A stretch of DNA of 64,000 bases, from assembly GCA_032871835.1 (NCBI GenBank), contig CM065301.1, positions 80,570,069 to 80,634,068 on the forward strand, written 5' to 3'. The stretch's first letter is position 1. Each line of letters opens with the position of its first letter. The notes beneath the pieces are model-generated. The model worked only from the letters and a program-made list of their open reading frames with translations, searched no databases and had not been told where the DNA came from. This document shows, piece after piece, positions 1-11,518 of this stretch. A program made the translations under genes and the position numbers. Origin of the DNA: Dipteronia dyeriana (taxonomy: Eukaryota > Streptophyta > Magnoliopsida > Sapindales > Sapindaceae).

Positions 1-214
1 AAGTTAACAGTTGACAGTAAATGATGGTCTGAGTTAGGGCTAAAAGCAAAGTGTGAGAGAAAATTCAAGTTCCAGAGATGGTGAATCGTGCTTCAACCTC
101 TCATTAGACTAATAAAAGTGGCACGATAATTCTGGGCACCATGAGGGCTTGTTATCGTTGATTTAATTTTTCCATGCATTTATGCTGATACTCACATTAG
201 TGTTGCCCAATTAC

Positions 215-1023
215 CAGGGGCGTAGCTAGAAAAAAAATTCTGAATAGGCTAATCTATTTTTTTTTTTTCTTATTTAAAAATCATAAAATTTTTCTTTGTA
301 ATAATTAAATCAAAACGATACTTGAGAAAATTCATATTTCATGATAAAAAAAATATCAAGGATATACATAATGGTAACACACAATAAAAAATTTCAATAT
401 ATATTTTTCTTTTCAAATCCCCTAAAGTAAAATAAAACTTGGTTATTTTTTTTAAAAAAAAAAAAAAAAAAACCTTAGTTTTCGTAAGATCTTTCTTCTC
501 TTCCCTAACTTTGTTATCTCATAAGAAGACACGTTAATATACAAAACCTAAATCTCAATAATAAAATGTAATAATTAAATAACAATCATAAAATGCAAAA
601 TCTAAAATCAAATTTATTCTAAGTAAATAAAAAAAAGGATTAAAGCTAAGGGAATTTACTTTCAAATTGAGAGACGACTCAGAGAAGTCAGAGTTTGAGA
701 TTTAGGAAAGTGAAAAAATATAAATGTGAGAGGTTTGGAAATCTATCGAATAATGATTGCTGAAATAATAAGAGTTTTTTTTAGTATTATTATTTTTCAT
801 TTAAACCGATCTATTTTAACAAAGTTTTTGGACTAGTTGAACATATTTTATAAAATTTTGTTTATTGATCATTAATAAATTTTAAATATTTTTTATAATT
901 TTGTTTATTGAACTTTAATAAGTTTAACACTATAAATCAAATTTGGATTAATAAAACACACTTAAAATATTTATAAAAAAAAACTTGGGTGGGCTGGCAA
1001 GCCCTTGAAGGGCTCCGCCCCTG
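215..1023. mobile_element. Non-autonomous hAT element, copy 1
   Basis: The left end begins CAGGGGCGTAGCTAG and the right end finishes GGGCTCCGCCCCTG, an imperfect terminal inverted repeat. It is flanked by near-identical 8-bp duplications, CCAATTAC (207-214) and CCTATTAC (1024-1031), and 8 bp is the hAT hallmark. The 809-bp interior is AT-rich with no ORF, so it would depend on a transposase from elsewhere. A related copy lies at 10895-11510. Confidence 0.75.
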
Positions 1024-1493
1024 CCTATTACGATACTGATATTATTTTGTCAACATTATCGACATAATACTTATCGGTCGATGATGGATTCAGGTGATTA
1101 AGATTAAATTTGGAAGAGATGTTTAGGTTATGAGGATGAAATTGGATGAACTTTGATGTTTGGGAGATGAAAATGAAGTTGTGTGTGATTGCTTTTTTAA
1201 AAAAAATTATTTAATTTTTTATTCAATTATGTAATAAAATTAAAAAAAGATTAAAAATATAAAAATAACCTTTTAATTGTTACGTTAGACAAACTTTGAC
1301 TAACGACAATGAAGATTAATATCGATTTATGGTAAAATTGTTTCAGCTTTTAAAAAACCAAACCTCATGATTATCGGGTGTAATTCATTCTACTTTTTTT
1401 TTTAATAGCAAATATTATTAAAAAAACCATAAAAGGCCAAACCCAAGCATTATTCTTTAAAAAAATTAAAAATAAAATATCAATATTATAAGT
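1024..1493. other. AT-rich intergenic DNA
   Basis: Long A and T runs, no convincing ORF, and no repeat end that I could recognise. Confidence 0.5.
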
Positions 1494-1879
1494 TATTCTC
1501 TCATAAGGGATCCATTATTTTAATTTCAGTAAAAACCACCATAAAATCATATTGATTTGAATGAATTTTGACTTGATTTTTTTTTATGAGTGATAAGTTC
1601 ATTTTAATATATTTATGAATATTTTTTTTAAAATCAAACAGTTAAACTACTTTTACCAATTTTTTTACATACGAAGACATTTGAAAAATAGATAAAAGAT
1701 AGGAAATTCAAGAAAAAATAGTTTTAGTGTTTGAAAAATTCTCAAATTTTATTTATAGGTAGATTTCATTGAACTTATCATCTATAAAAAAAATTAGATA
1801 AAAAATTATTTAAATCGAAGTGATTTCATAGTGATTCTTACCGAAATTAAAATAAAGAATCTATTACGAGAGATTCACT
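1494..1879. mobile_element. MITE with about 65-bp terminal inverted repeats
   Basis: The first and last ~65 bp are inverted copies sharing TTATTTTAATTTC, then GTAA, then ATCA/AAATCA motifs at matching spacing. The interior is AT-rich and non-coding. The exact ends and target-site duplication are unclear, so the superfamily is not assigned. Confidence 0.5.
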
Positions 1880-2094
1880 CGTCAATTTGTTATCAAATTG
1901 TTGAATTCTAACCGCAAATGAAGCATAATATACAATATGAAACCTTAATTAAAATGAACTAATAAGAAATGAATGATTCTTTACAATTAATTAAAACAAC
2001 CTTAATTCGTCCTATTTAAAAAGCTAGAACCATATGAAAATTCACACTTTGATCAATTGTAAACGTTTGTATCTAAAAATATATATTAATTCAA

Positions 2095-2455
2095 GGGCCT
2101 GTTTGGCACCTGGGTTTGGACTAATTTTAATCAAATCCCATGTTTGGAAGCATACCGGACTAGCTTGGCCAATCCGGTGGGACCCGACATTTAGTGATTT
2201 AGTCCTACAAACATAGGACATGTTTGTAGGACTATTTTTTTTTATATATATAAAAAAAATGAATTTTTTTTTTTTTAGAAAATACTATTTTATCAAATAT
2301 TTAATACAATCCTATGTTTTGCCAAACAAAACGTGATATTAATTTAGTACAGCCCCATATTTCTCCAAACACGGTATAGTATTAATTTAGTCCAATCCAA
2401 TCTAATACAATTCCATAAAATAGTTCAATTCAACCCCGCACACCAAACGGGACCC
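2095..2455. mobile_element. MITE with GGGCCTGTTTGG-type termini
   Basis: It starts GGGCCTGTTTGGCAC and ends CACCAAACGGGACCC, an inverted pair typical of plant PIF/Harbinger-like or hAT-like MITEs ('...GTTTGG' class). About 361 bp, non-coding. The flanks (CAA / GAA) do not give a clean 3-bp duplication. Two partial relatives occur near 23228 and 26842. Confidence 0.55.
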
Positions 2456-3139
2456 GAAAGGCATAGAGAAGCTAGAACGATTACAACGTGTTTATGCAGA
2501 AGTAACTTTTTATGATTTTTTTTTTTCCGAAAAGAGTAACTTTATGAATTTGGACGTTAACCAAAGCAAAAGGAAATATTAAATGGAACATGATGTGGGG
2601 CCTTAAACCATCTTTGAGAGCTAGTTTTTTTTAATTTTAAATGATTTAACTTAATCTAGCTTTTTTTTTATTGTTATTATCAACTTATAAAAATTTAGAC
2701 ACATCATCAGCCATATACTATTAAATTACATTGCCAAATCCCAAATATTCATTTATGGAACATATAAAGTTGCCCTAAAGGCCCTAACTTGTACCCTCCC
2801 ATCAAGTCACATCCATACATTGTAATAGTTAAAATATACATTTATAAAATAATTATTATATTGAGGAAATATGTATTACTCTTAATTTTTATATATTTTT
2901 TTATTTTACTTAATATAATAGTAAAAAAAAATATCTTATTTGACCTCAAAGTGCCTCAGACTCTCAGTTTTGAGTCATCAGACCTGATGTCATACAAAAA
3001 AAATTAATTGACTAAGAATAATTTTATAACTGCTAAATAATATGAAGTTGGTTTCGGTCATATGTCCTTCACGTTTACACGATAGTACTTTATAAGGTCA
3101 TTTGTTCAAATCTATCCTCCGGATCAGGAGGTGTCCTTG
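2456..3139. other. Intergenic, upstream of the NAC gene
   Basis: AT-rich with poly-T tracts. The 72-residue hydrophobic ORF at 2789-3007 looks like chance AT-rich translation. No repeat ends recognised. Confidence 0.4.
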
Positions 3140-3148
3140 TATAAATAG
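3140..3148 (+). promoter_or_regulatory. TATA box of the NAC gene
   Basis: TATAAATAG lies 94 bp before the NAC start codon. It is followed by a CT-rich leader (about 3205-3220), typical of plant 5'UTRs. Transcription would start near 3170. Confidence 0.6.
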
Positions 3149-3233
3149 TCGCTCAACTCTCCACCTCTTGCAGAGCAAAATTTACCCACAGAACCAAAGC
3201 CTAATCTCTCTCTCTCTCGAATTCTTCTGAAAT

Positions 3234-3958
3234 ATGGACAGTGTTGTGGGATACGCATTCAGGCCAACTCCTGAAGAATTGGTTAGTCATTACCTGAAGG
3301 AGAAGACGCGTGACCCTGCTTTTACTTTCCCTTTAATTAGGGATGTTGATATTTACAAGTATCATCCTTGTGAATTGCCTGGTAAGCTGTAATTTGTATA
3401 TCAATCAATTATCACTCACACCCCACCAATATTGAATCATTTTAAATCCCATTTTTTATTTCGTCTAAATATTAATGCAGGACTTTCATCAATTCAGTCT
3501 GATGACCAAGTTTGGTATTTTTTCTCTACACTTGGCAAAATTGGTGGCCGTGTAAGTAGAAGAGCCAAGGGAGGATTTTGGAAGCTCACAGGTAGAGGTC
3601 AGGTTGTCAAATCCAAAGACACCAACAACCCGATTGGTTTTAAAAAGACTTTGATTTACTACCAGGGCAGCAATCTTGGACAGCAGAACAGGACCAACTG
3701 GGTCATGCATGAGTACCAATATCTCAACAACGACCCTGTTTTTACAGTAATATATATATATGTGCTTAATTTGATCATTAATTTACCATTCTTTTTCCTG
3801 CATTTTAACAACACCCGATCTGTTGTTTTGATCATTTCATTTTTTTTTTTTTTGGGTAGGGTACTGAAGTTGTTGTTTGTCGCTTAAAAAGAATATCAGA
3901 CGAGGGGCTAGAGGTAAAAAGGATATTATCTTATGAGACCAATTTTCGATATAGATGA
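3234..3958 (+). CDS. Compact NAC-domain transcription factor (three exons)
   Basis: Proposed exons are 3234-3381, 3481-3746 and 3860-3958, joined by GTAAGC..GCAG and GTAATA..GTAG introns, giving about 170 residues. Exon 1 carries subdomains A/B (GYAFRPTPEELVSHYLK). Exon 2 carries C/D (FWKLTGRG; then GFKKTLIYYQG and NWVMHEY). Exon 3 has the subdomain E motif VVVCRLKR. NAC proteins bind CACG-core DNA as dimers and act in development and stress. Here the protein ends about 20 residues after the NAC domain, so the usual activation region is missing. A GTAAAA donor at 3914 and a CCAG acceptor at 4029 would instead add an exon ending near 4070 and give about 169 residues. It is either a NAC-only regulator or a 3'-truncated copy. 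The start is the only ATG between the TATA box and GYAFRP. Confidence 0.8.
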
Positions 3959-4184
3959 TGCATGTTGCATAATAACATATTAATAAATTAAACTACTGTT
4001 TGTTCGTTTGTTTGTGATTTCTAATCCAGTTAGTGACTCAGCAACTACAAGATCTCCACTTCCGATAATTTCATGGAACAATGGGGGTGAGAAAGACCAT
4101 CATGCCATATTGACGATTTTCAATGGCCAATGAAAAATGTTGTGTTGTTCTCTATTAATGGAGTTGCATAATAAGTTGTTAAGC

Positions 4185-4369
4185 TTTTAGGGGCCTGTCT
4201 TGTACTCTTGTGTGTGTTTTTTTGGGCCGTCTCGTTGGCCTCTAGCCTTCTAAGGCCTATTCTGCTTCTTTTGTTTTTGGGTTTTTTTGGCTTGCTTTTG
4301 TGTTTGTTTTCTTGGCTTTTTGGCCTTTTTGAATAAAAAAATTCAGTTAAAAAAAAAATAAAAAAATAG
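4185..4369 (+). mobile_element. 5'-truncated LINE tail
   Basis: A G/T-rich non-coding segment ending in GAATAAAAAAATTCAG and a long A tract, the usual 3' end of plant L1-type LINEs. It is bounded by a 13-bp duplication with one mismatch: TAAGTTGTTAAGC (4172-4184) and TAAGCTGTTAAGC (4370-4382). It sits just downstream of the NAC gene, probably in its 3' flank. Confidence 0.65.
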
Positions 4370-4382
4370 TAAGCTGTTAAGC

Positions 4383-5390
4383 CAAGAATTCACTTCTTGT
4401 ACATTAAAGAGACTTAAATATTAGTAAAAGTATTACTTTTGTATTACAAATGGTGATTGGTGAACACCTAGCCCTCAACTTCCTTGTGAAGGGTGAGCTG
4501 AAATCAGATCACATTATGCTCAAGCTCACCACCATGTTGCACAAGCTCAGTAATCAGACGTGTTAGCTATGATCTTCGATTATTTAGTAGAGGCAATTCA
4601 TATGATGGGTCAAACCTTTGTATGTATATACTAATGTATGTCGAAAGCTCAAATGACCATCAACAAAAGGATAACAGTATCTGAAACCGACACAAGTGGG
4701 ACCATGGGAATGCAAAGAATACAGAATACCTAAGAGTGTGAGACAACTCCGTTTAAAGAACTCGGCAAAATAGCTATGTAACTTTAGGAGAAGAGGTGCC
4801 TCCTAACAAAGGGAGTCGTTCAAAGTTTAAGAAATTTTTGAAAATTAACGATGGGTAATATTAAAATGAAATGAGTGCCTTTAATTAGAAATTTAATATT
4901 TTAAAATGGATTATATGAAGATAAAATGGATATTTGTAAGACAAAATGAAGTGTTTTTATAATTTTTTTAAAATGGTCTCTTTTTAGAAAATGAGTGTCA
5001 AAATGATAAAATTGAATTATTTATTTTCATTTAAATACTAAAATATTAGCACATCAACTCTTCGTCGAGATGATTGTACATCTCTCTTCCACACCTAGTG
5101 GTTTAAGTATCACCGTGCCCATTTTACAAACACGAAGGGGAGTATTTCAAAAAAAAAACTAAAATATTAAATCTTAAATCTTAATTATTACTTATATTAT
5201 TATTTGAAAAGCTTTGGTCAATAAATTTTGGATTAATTCCACAAACATACCCTATGTTTAGGTGATATTGCACGTACATTCAACTTTTCCTTTAATTGCC
5301 TAAACCTCCCATAGAAAATGTTGACTAACAATTTGACTGATGGCTAACTTAACAGTTCAAGGGAAAAACCGTCCCTTTAATACATAAAAA
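4383..5390. other. Intergenic DNA
   Basis: No ORF with recognisable motifs, and no repeat boundaries seen. Moderately AT-rich. Confidence 0.4.
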
Positions 5391-5394
5391 TTAG

Positions 5395-6240
5395 TGGAAA
5401 TTGTTAAAAATGATCACAACTATTATGAAAATTTTGTTTTTAACCACTTATGAAAATTTATTTGTTAATAGCCATTTTTTTGAAAAATTACTTAAATGTC
5501 CTCATATAAAAACCATCCACAAACATTTTCTCTCTCTTTTCTCTATTTTTTTCTCTCTCATTTCCTCTCTCTCTCCCCGAGCTCTCTCTCCCGTCGGTAG
5601 TGTACCGACAAACCGTCACCGGCCTCCTCTCTCTCACTGAACCTCTTTTTCTCTCTCCCCGCAACTCTCTCTCTTCTTTCTCTCTCTCTTTCACTCACAT
5701 CCTTATCTATCTCCTTTCCTTTCTCTCTCACACATCGTCGACGGCTTGCAGGAGTGCCGTCGCCTGGGCTTCACGACCATCCAGCAACACCGTCTAGCTC
5801 CCCTTCCGCCGGTGAGTAGATCTACCGGAAAAAATGGAAGAAAACGAAATACCTAAAAACCCAGAACATTTCAAGTTTCAACATTTCAATTTGGTCAATA
5901 TTTCAAGTTTCAACATTTCATTTTAGGCACAATTTCAAGTTTCAAAATTTGAAAACGAAAAACTTAAAAACCCAGAACATTTCAAGTTTCAAAATTTTAA
6001 TTTAGTCAAGATTTCAAGTTTCAAAATTTTATGTTTTTAGACAAGATTTCAAGTTTAGTTCCAGATTTTAGTCATGATTTCAAGTTTGCTTTCAGTTTTA
6101 AAGAAAAAATCAAATTCAGGGGTATTTTTGTAATTTATGGAAATACATTGATTTAAAAAAAACGGTTATTAACAAATAAAATTTCAAAAGTTGTTACAAA
6201 CAAAAGTTTAATGTTTCCCATGGCTATTTTTGATTTTCTC
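5395..6240. mobile_element. Non-autonomous TIR element with CT-rich interior
   Basis: Roughly 80-bp terminal regions are inverted copies; both contain TTTTGTTT, AAATTT and ATTTGTTAATA at matching spacing. The interior (about 5530-5800) is a CT-rich, gene-leader-like stretch, followed by several repeats of CATTTCAAGTTTC. The ends resemble Mutator-like elements by look only. No clean 9-bp duplication was found. ORFs in the CT-rich part are compositional. Confidence 0.45.
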
Positions 6241-7384
6241 TCTAAAAATTATTACAAACTAAAGTAGGCCAAAATAGTTCTATAATTATATATGTGCCCA
6301 AACAAAAACTATAGAAATAACCCTAGACGTTGAGTAAATTGAAAATCCACCCCAATCCACAATCAGTGAAAATTTCACCTCAAACAACATAATTATAATA
6401 ATAAAAAAGTGTTATTTCAAAAATAATAAGAATTAAAAAGCTTGAGGAGATCTGGAAGGATTCCAGATCCCTTCTAACAAAATAATATATGGGTGAATTC
6501 ATAAGTAACCAAAAAATTTATCAGTTTATTGTTTTTAGCCATCAATATATTTTTTATTGTTTTTATCAATTTTAACCATTTTTGGATAAAAATACCCTTA
6601 ATTTGAAATTAGAAAAAAAAAATTAAGTCCAAATTGAAATGATCTGCTCTTTTAGGGTATCAGTTACATCAAGTAAAAAAATAAGAAAGAGAGAGAAAGG
6701 AAGAGAAGAGTTCGTCGTCGCCTTGCACATGTCTTGTCGTCTCGCCGCTCGTCGTCATCCCGCACCTCTCTCGTCGTCGCTGCCGCTTGCTGTCGTATAG
6801 CACCTCTGTCTTCGTCGCAACCTCTCGTCGTCGACTTGCACCTCTCTCTTCGTCGAAGCCACCGAAGACGCAGGTAAATTTCTCATAATTTCTTCCACGC
6901 TCTAGTTTTGTTTGGTTTCCAATAATCAATTTTCTCACCCAAACAAAGTATTTTCATTTGTTTTGTAACCAAACAGAGTCTTGATTACGTTAAAAATTAA
7001 ACTTTATTAGTCATCAACTTTTGAATTCTTAATTTTCTTTAATGTAGAAGGTTGATCGTTGAAGTGTTGTAGAAATTACAAATTTGATTTTATCAACACA
7101 CTTTGGTAGGAGTTGTATAATTTTCTCCCCCACTTGAATTTTGAAAATCGATCCCAAAAAGAATAATTCATAAATTGAAGGCTTAAATATTAACTGAAAG
7201 CATTGATTGACTACAGAAGAATTCAGTCCCTCTAAAAAGAACAACAAAAAATCTAGTCAATTTAGGGCAATTGAAAGCAAAGAAAGAAATGGAGTCCAAT
7301 GAATTTGTAAATAGTTATGTGAAAAATTATTACCAGGTTGAAAGCAGAGGATCTTAGTTAAAACTCTCAATTATTTATGTCAAT
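6241..7384. other. Repeat-like region with TCGTCG-rich segment
   Basis: Positions 6490-6600 resemble a MULE-type terminus (GTTTTTAGCC, AAAATACCCTTA). Positions 6690-6860 are rich in TCGTCG and CTCTC, like gene-leader fragments carried by plant elements. The 89-residue minus-strand ORF here is low-complexity and not a credible protein. Nothing recognisable at 6900-7384. Confidence 0.35.
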
Positions 7385-7572
7385 CCGCTGCTTTCGTGAT
7401 GTTCTTGTTATGTCCTGTGTTTTTTGCTCTGTTTTTGGTGGCTTTACTCCAGCTGTAGGCCTCTGTTTTTATGCCTGTTTGCTGCATGGTCAGCGTTAGA
7501 TCTTTTGTTTGTGATCTTTGTCCCTTTGGGATTTTCTTCAATAAAATTTAACTTAAAAACAACAGTTGTATT
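7385..7572 (+). mobile_element. LINE 3' tail fragment
   Basis: A T/G-rich stretch ending CTTCAATAAAATTTAACTT and A-rich DNA matches the look of plant LINE 3' ends (compare 4185-4369 and 23560-23750). No target duplication was identified and no reverse transcriptase remains. Confidence 0.4.
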
Positions 7573-7606
7573 GTGTAGGAAAAGTTATCGAAGCAACATA
7601 ACTTGT

Positions 7607-7795
7607 TTAACCAACTAACTCTACTACTGGTCTTGGAGAACCTGACAACAACATTTCCCCTGCTTTATATCTATCGAAATCAAACATTAATGGATTACTT
7701 TGTGCTATTTTCTTGTTTGTCATTGTCCTCATATGAGCATCTAATCCCTTTCCACTAAAATATATTTCCATTAGATTCTCTAGAGCCAATTCCAA
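7607..7795 (-). pseudogene. Unrecognised coding-like remnant
   Basis: An open frame of about 62 codons has balanced amino-acid composition (motifs MRTMTNKKIAQSNPLMFDFD and GSPRPVVELVG) unlike the low-complexity chance ORFs around it. No ATG opens it at the start and no flanking exon was found. I do not recognise the family. It may be a remnant exon of a host gene or of a transposon. Confidence 0.35.
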
Positions 7796-8269
7796 ATATT
7801 ACTAATGTAAATATTTTTGTTTTATCTCCTCAAAGAATCTTAATCTTGCTTTTTAGTGTTTGCATCTCTATATGGAGTAAAACTTGTGTGGGTCGGTCTC
7901 ACCGTGTCCAATGAAATTGAACTACATTAAATTAGTTTCATTGTAAATATAAACGACTTCATATATGGCTCAAGCTTTGATATTACATTTGAGATGGATC
8001 ATTATTGGTCTAAATCTTAAATTTACATATCTTCGCTTTGTATTAAGACTATTGGAATTGATAAAATGGAGTTTTTATTATTGTTTTGCTTGTAATGGGT
8101 TTTTGAGATTGTTTTTGACATATGTAGTGATATGATAAATTTTCAATGTGAATTTCAAAATTGTAGACAATGTACCGATAAAGTGACTGAATTTCGATAT
8201 TGCAGATAGTGTACCGACATATTGATAGCTTTGTTGATTAGGCATAGTTGTTTTGGAAGTTGTACTTTG
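7796..8269. other. Intergenic DNA left of the minisatellite
   Basis: No gene seen. The first degenerate array motif (CATGTAACTTCATTATCAA) appears at about 8270. Confidence 0.4.
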
Positions 8270-10356
8270 TCATGTAACTTCATTATCAATTGTAATTGAT
8301 TACTTTATTGATGTATCATCGTTGTTTTCAAAGTTCATGAAATGAATGATACTAGAATTTTGTTCTGAATAGACATGTGACTTCATTATCAACTGACATA
8401 CAACTTCATTATCAACAGACATGTAACTTCTAGCATGTAATAATTCTGGAGTAACTTCTAGCATGTAATAATTCTGGAGTAACTTCTAGCATGTAACATT
8501 ACTGGAGTTCTATTCTGAAATGATTTTTTTAAAAGGCATATAACTTCATTTTGAACTGGCATGTAACTTCATTTTTAACGTGTATGTAACTTCTAACATG
8601 TAACATTACTGACGTTCTATTATGAAATTAAATTATTATTTTTACAGGCATGTAACTTCATTTTGAACTGACATGTAACTTCATTTTCAACGGGCATGTA
8701 ACTTCAAACATGTAACATTACTGAAGTTCTATTCTGAAATGAATTTTTTTTAACTGGCATGTAACTTTATTTTGAACTGGCATGTAACTTTATTTTCAAC
8801 GGGCATGTAACTTCTAACATGTAACATTACTGAAGTTCTATTCTGAAATGATTTTTTTGAACTGACATGTAAATTCATTTTGAACTGGCATGTAACTTCA
8901 TTTTGAACAAGCATGTAACTTCATTTTCAACAGGCATATAACTTCTAACATGTAACATTACTGAAGTTCTATTCTGAAATGTTTTTTTTAACTGGCATGT
9001 AACTTCATTTTGAACTGGCATGTAACTTCATTTTCAACGGGCATGTAACTTCTAACATGTAACATTACTGAAGTTCTATTCTGAAATGATTTTTTTTTAA
9101 CTGGCATGTAACTTCATTTTGAACTAGCATGTAACTTTATTTTCAACGGGCATGTAACTTCTAACATGTAATATTACTGAAGTTCTATTCTGAAATGATT
9201 TTTTTGAACTGGTATGTAACTTCATTTTGAATTGGCATGTAACTTCATTTTTAACGTGTATGTAACTTCTAACATGTAATATTACTGAAGTTCTATTTTG
9301 AATTTTTTTTTACAGGCATGTAACTTCATTTTGAATTGGCATGTAATTTCATTTTCAACGGGCATGTAACTTCTAACATGTAACATTACTGAAGTTCTAT
9401 TTTGAAATGATTTTTTTGAACTGGCATGTAACTTCATTTTGAACTGGCATGTAACTTCATTTTCAACGGGCATATAACTTCTAACATGTAATATTACTGA
9501 AGTTCTATTCTAAAATGTTTTTTAAAATGGCATGTAACTTCATTTTAAACTGGCATGTAACTTCATTTTCAACGGGCATGTAACTTCTAACATGTAACAT
9601 TATTGAAGTTCTATTCTGAAATGATTTTTTTGAACTGGCATGTAACTTCATTTTCAACGGGCATATAACTTCTAACATGTAATATTACTGAAGTTCTATT
9701 CTGAAATGATTTTTTTGAACTGGCATGTAACTTCATTTTGAATTGGCATGTAAGTTCATTTTTAACATGTATGTAACTTATAACATGTAATATTACTGAA
9801 GTTCTATTCTGAATTTTTTTTTTTGACAGGCATGTAACTTCATTTTGAACAGGCATGTAACTTCATTTTCAACGAGCATGTAACTTCATTTTCAACGAGC
9901 ATGTAACTTCATTTTCAACGAGCATATAACTTCATTTTCAACGAGCATGTAACTTCTAACATGTAACATTACTGAAGTTCTATTCTGAAATGATTTTTTT
10001 TTAACTGGCATGTAACTTCATTTTGAACTGGCATGTAACTTTATTTTTCAACTGGCATGTAACTTCTAACATGTAACATTACTGAAGTTCTATTTTGAAA
10101 TTGATTTTTTTTTTATAGACATGTAACTTCATTTTCAACTGGGCATGTAACTTCTACCATGTAACACTACTGGAGTGTTATTCTGAAATTAAATTATGTT
10201 TGAACAGGCATGTAACTTCATTTTGAACTGACATGTAACTTCATTTTCAAGTTACATGCTAGTTGATTTTCAAGTTCTATGTCAGTTGTATATAAAGTTC
10301 GTCCTTCGTGTTCCAAGTTACATTCTAGTTGACACTTGCATTTGAAGTTACATGCC
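8270..10356. repeat. Minisatellite of CATGTAACTT units, orientation flips at right end
   Basis: The basic monomer is about 23 bp (CATGTAACTTCATTTT plus GAACTGG or CAACGGG). It alternates with a ~62-bp module holding ATTACTGAAGTTCTATTCTG, making a higher-order unit near 108 bp. I count about 16 ATTACTG modules between 8480 and 10180. At about 10245 the units turn over (CAAGTTACATGC, GAAGTTACATGCC), so the right end is inverted relative to the body. Four CAACGAG monomers at 9865-9950 show local amplification. Minus-strand ORFs inside are translations of the repeat. Confidence 0.85.
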
Positions 10357-10359
10357 AGG

Positions 10360-10886
10360 AAAAACAAGCTTGATTCAAGCTAAAATCATCATCAATGGGA
10401 ACAAAGCTTCCTAATAACAACCTATAAACACTAATAGAATGCCTAGCCAATTCATGTGCAATTCTGTTACAGCTCTTAGGAGCAACAGATATAATCACCT
10501 GCCTGTATCTATCTAAGTATCAATCTATCGACAAAAGAATATAAAAAAGATAATGTTATTCACATCACTCCAACTATTATTTTTTTCTGTACAAAAATTA
10601 ACAATACCTAAAACATTTGACTCAATCAAAACTAGAAACCACCCATTGTCAATAGCCCATAAAAGACCTTCAATGATTGCTCTTGCTTCAACGATTTCAA
10701 CAGAGACAAATACTTCAAAAACAAGTGCAGCACTTGCTCTGCATCCACATTTACTTTGAAAGATCCAACAGGAGGAACTCTCTATCTCTGTAAAATGCTC
10801 TCACTTCCCTTTTGCTTCTTTTCACAATTTAAAGCATCTGCAACAGAAGACATGTAATTACAAGCTTTAGTCCAAAGATCAAAATT
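10360..10886 (-). pseudogene. RNase H-like (RVT_3 / LINE-type) remnant
   Basis: Read on the minus strand: FKVNVDA, then after a frame change ARAIIEGLLWAIDNGW, then CNRIAHELARHS. These are hallmarks of the RNase H-like domain that ends many plant LINE polyproteins and related plant proteins. Upstream, NFDLWTKACNYMSS fits the linker that often precedes it. At least one frameshift and several stops separate the pieces. The upstream side is interrupted by the hAT element at 10895-11510, so the remnant predates that insertion. Confidence 0.6.
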
Positions 10887-10894
10887 AGCCGAAC

Positions 10895-11510
10895 CAGGGG
10901 CAGACGGACTAGAGGGCTGACTCGGACTATAGGCAGATCAGCTTTTGGAAAAAAAAAAATCAATACATCACACCCATCGACTTACATCACATGTTATATC
11001 TTCAGCCTCTGGTCACCTGTTATATCTTCAGTCCATGTCAAACTTATACAGTTATGTTGGAACTATATATTCAATTGGTCTATGCAAACTTGCCCAACCA
11101 AACTAGTTCCGTTCTAACCAAAGATGTACGAATGTACATGTTTACTTTATATGATGTCAAAATACCCACACAAAAAAGGCATCACAATCTTACAAAAATT
11201 AAAACAAGAGTCATGTTAGTGTTACTATTGTAGTACCAACATTGACATTTTTGTGGACCTAAAAAATGAAAAATAAACACAGCATAGTGTCATTATTAAA
11301 TTAAAGTGAATGCGAGAACGTATGGTTTTACAGATTACACACAACCTCTCTGCTTACATAATTTGTTTAGTGTATTCATATTGAAGGGTAAGATTGGTTA
11401 TGTCCCCTTATTTAAATGTATCTTTGCTTTTCAATGATTGAAATTTCTTCATAAAAAAAATTGTTGTTTTTTTTAGCCCACCTCAACAAAAAATTCTGGG
11501 TACGCCCTTA
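10895..11510. mobile_element. Non-autonomous hAT element, copy 2
   Basis: It begins CAGGGGCAGACGGACTAG and ends AATTCTGGGTACGCCCTTA, the same terminus type as the 215-1023 element. An exact 8-bp duplication, AGCCGAAC, flanks it (10887-10894 and 11511-11518). Inside, about 11390-11460 looks like a LINE 3' end (CAATGATTGAAATTTCTTC plus A run), apparently nested. No transposase is present. Confidence 0.8.
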
Positions 11511-11518
11511 AGCCGAAC

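Noticed and set aside
5401..5797. CT-rich ORFs as small secreted proteins
   Set aside because: Compositional translation of a CT-rich block inside a TIR element.
8270..10356. CRISPR-like array
   Set aside because: Units are contiguous and degenerate with no unique spacers. This is a minisatellite in a plant genome.
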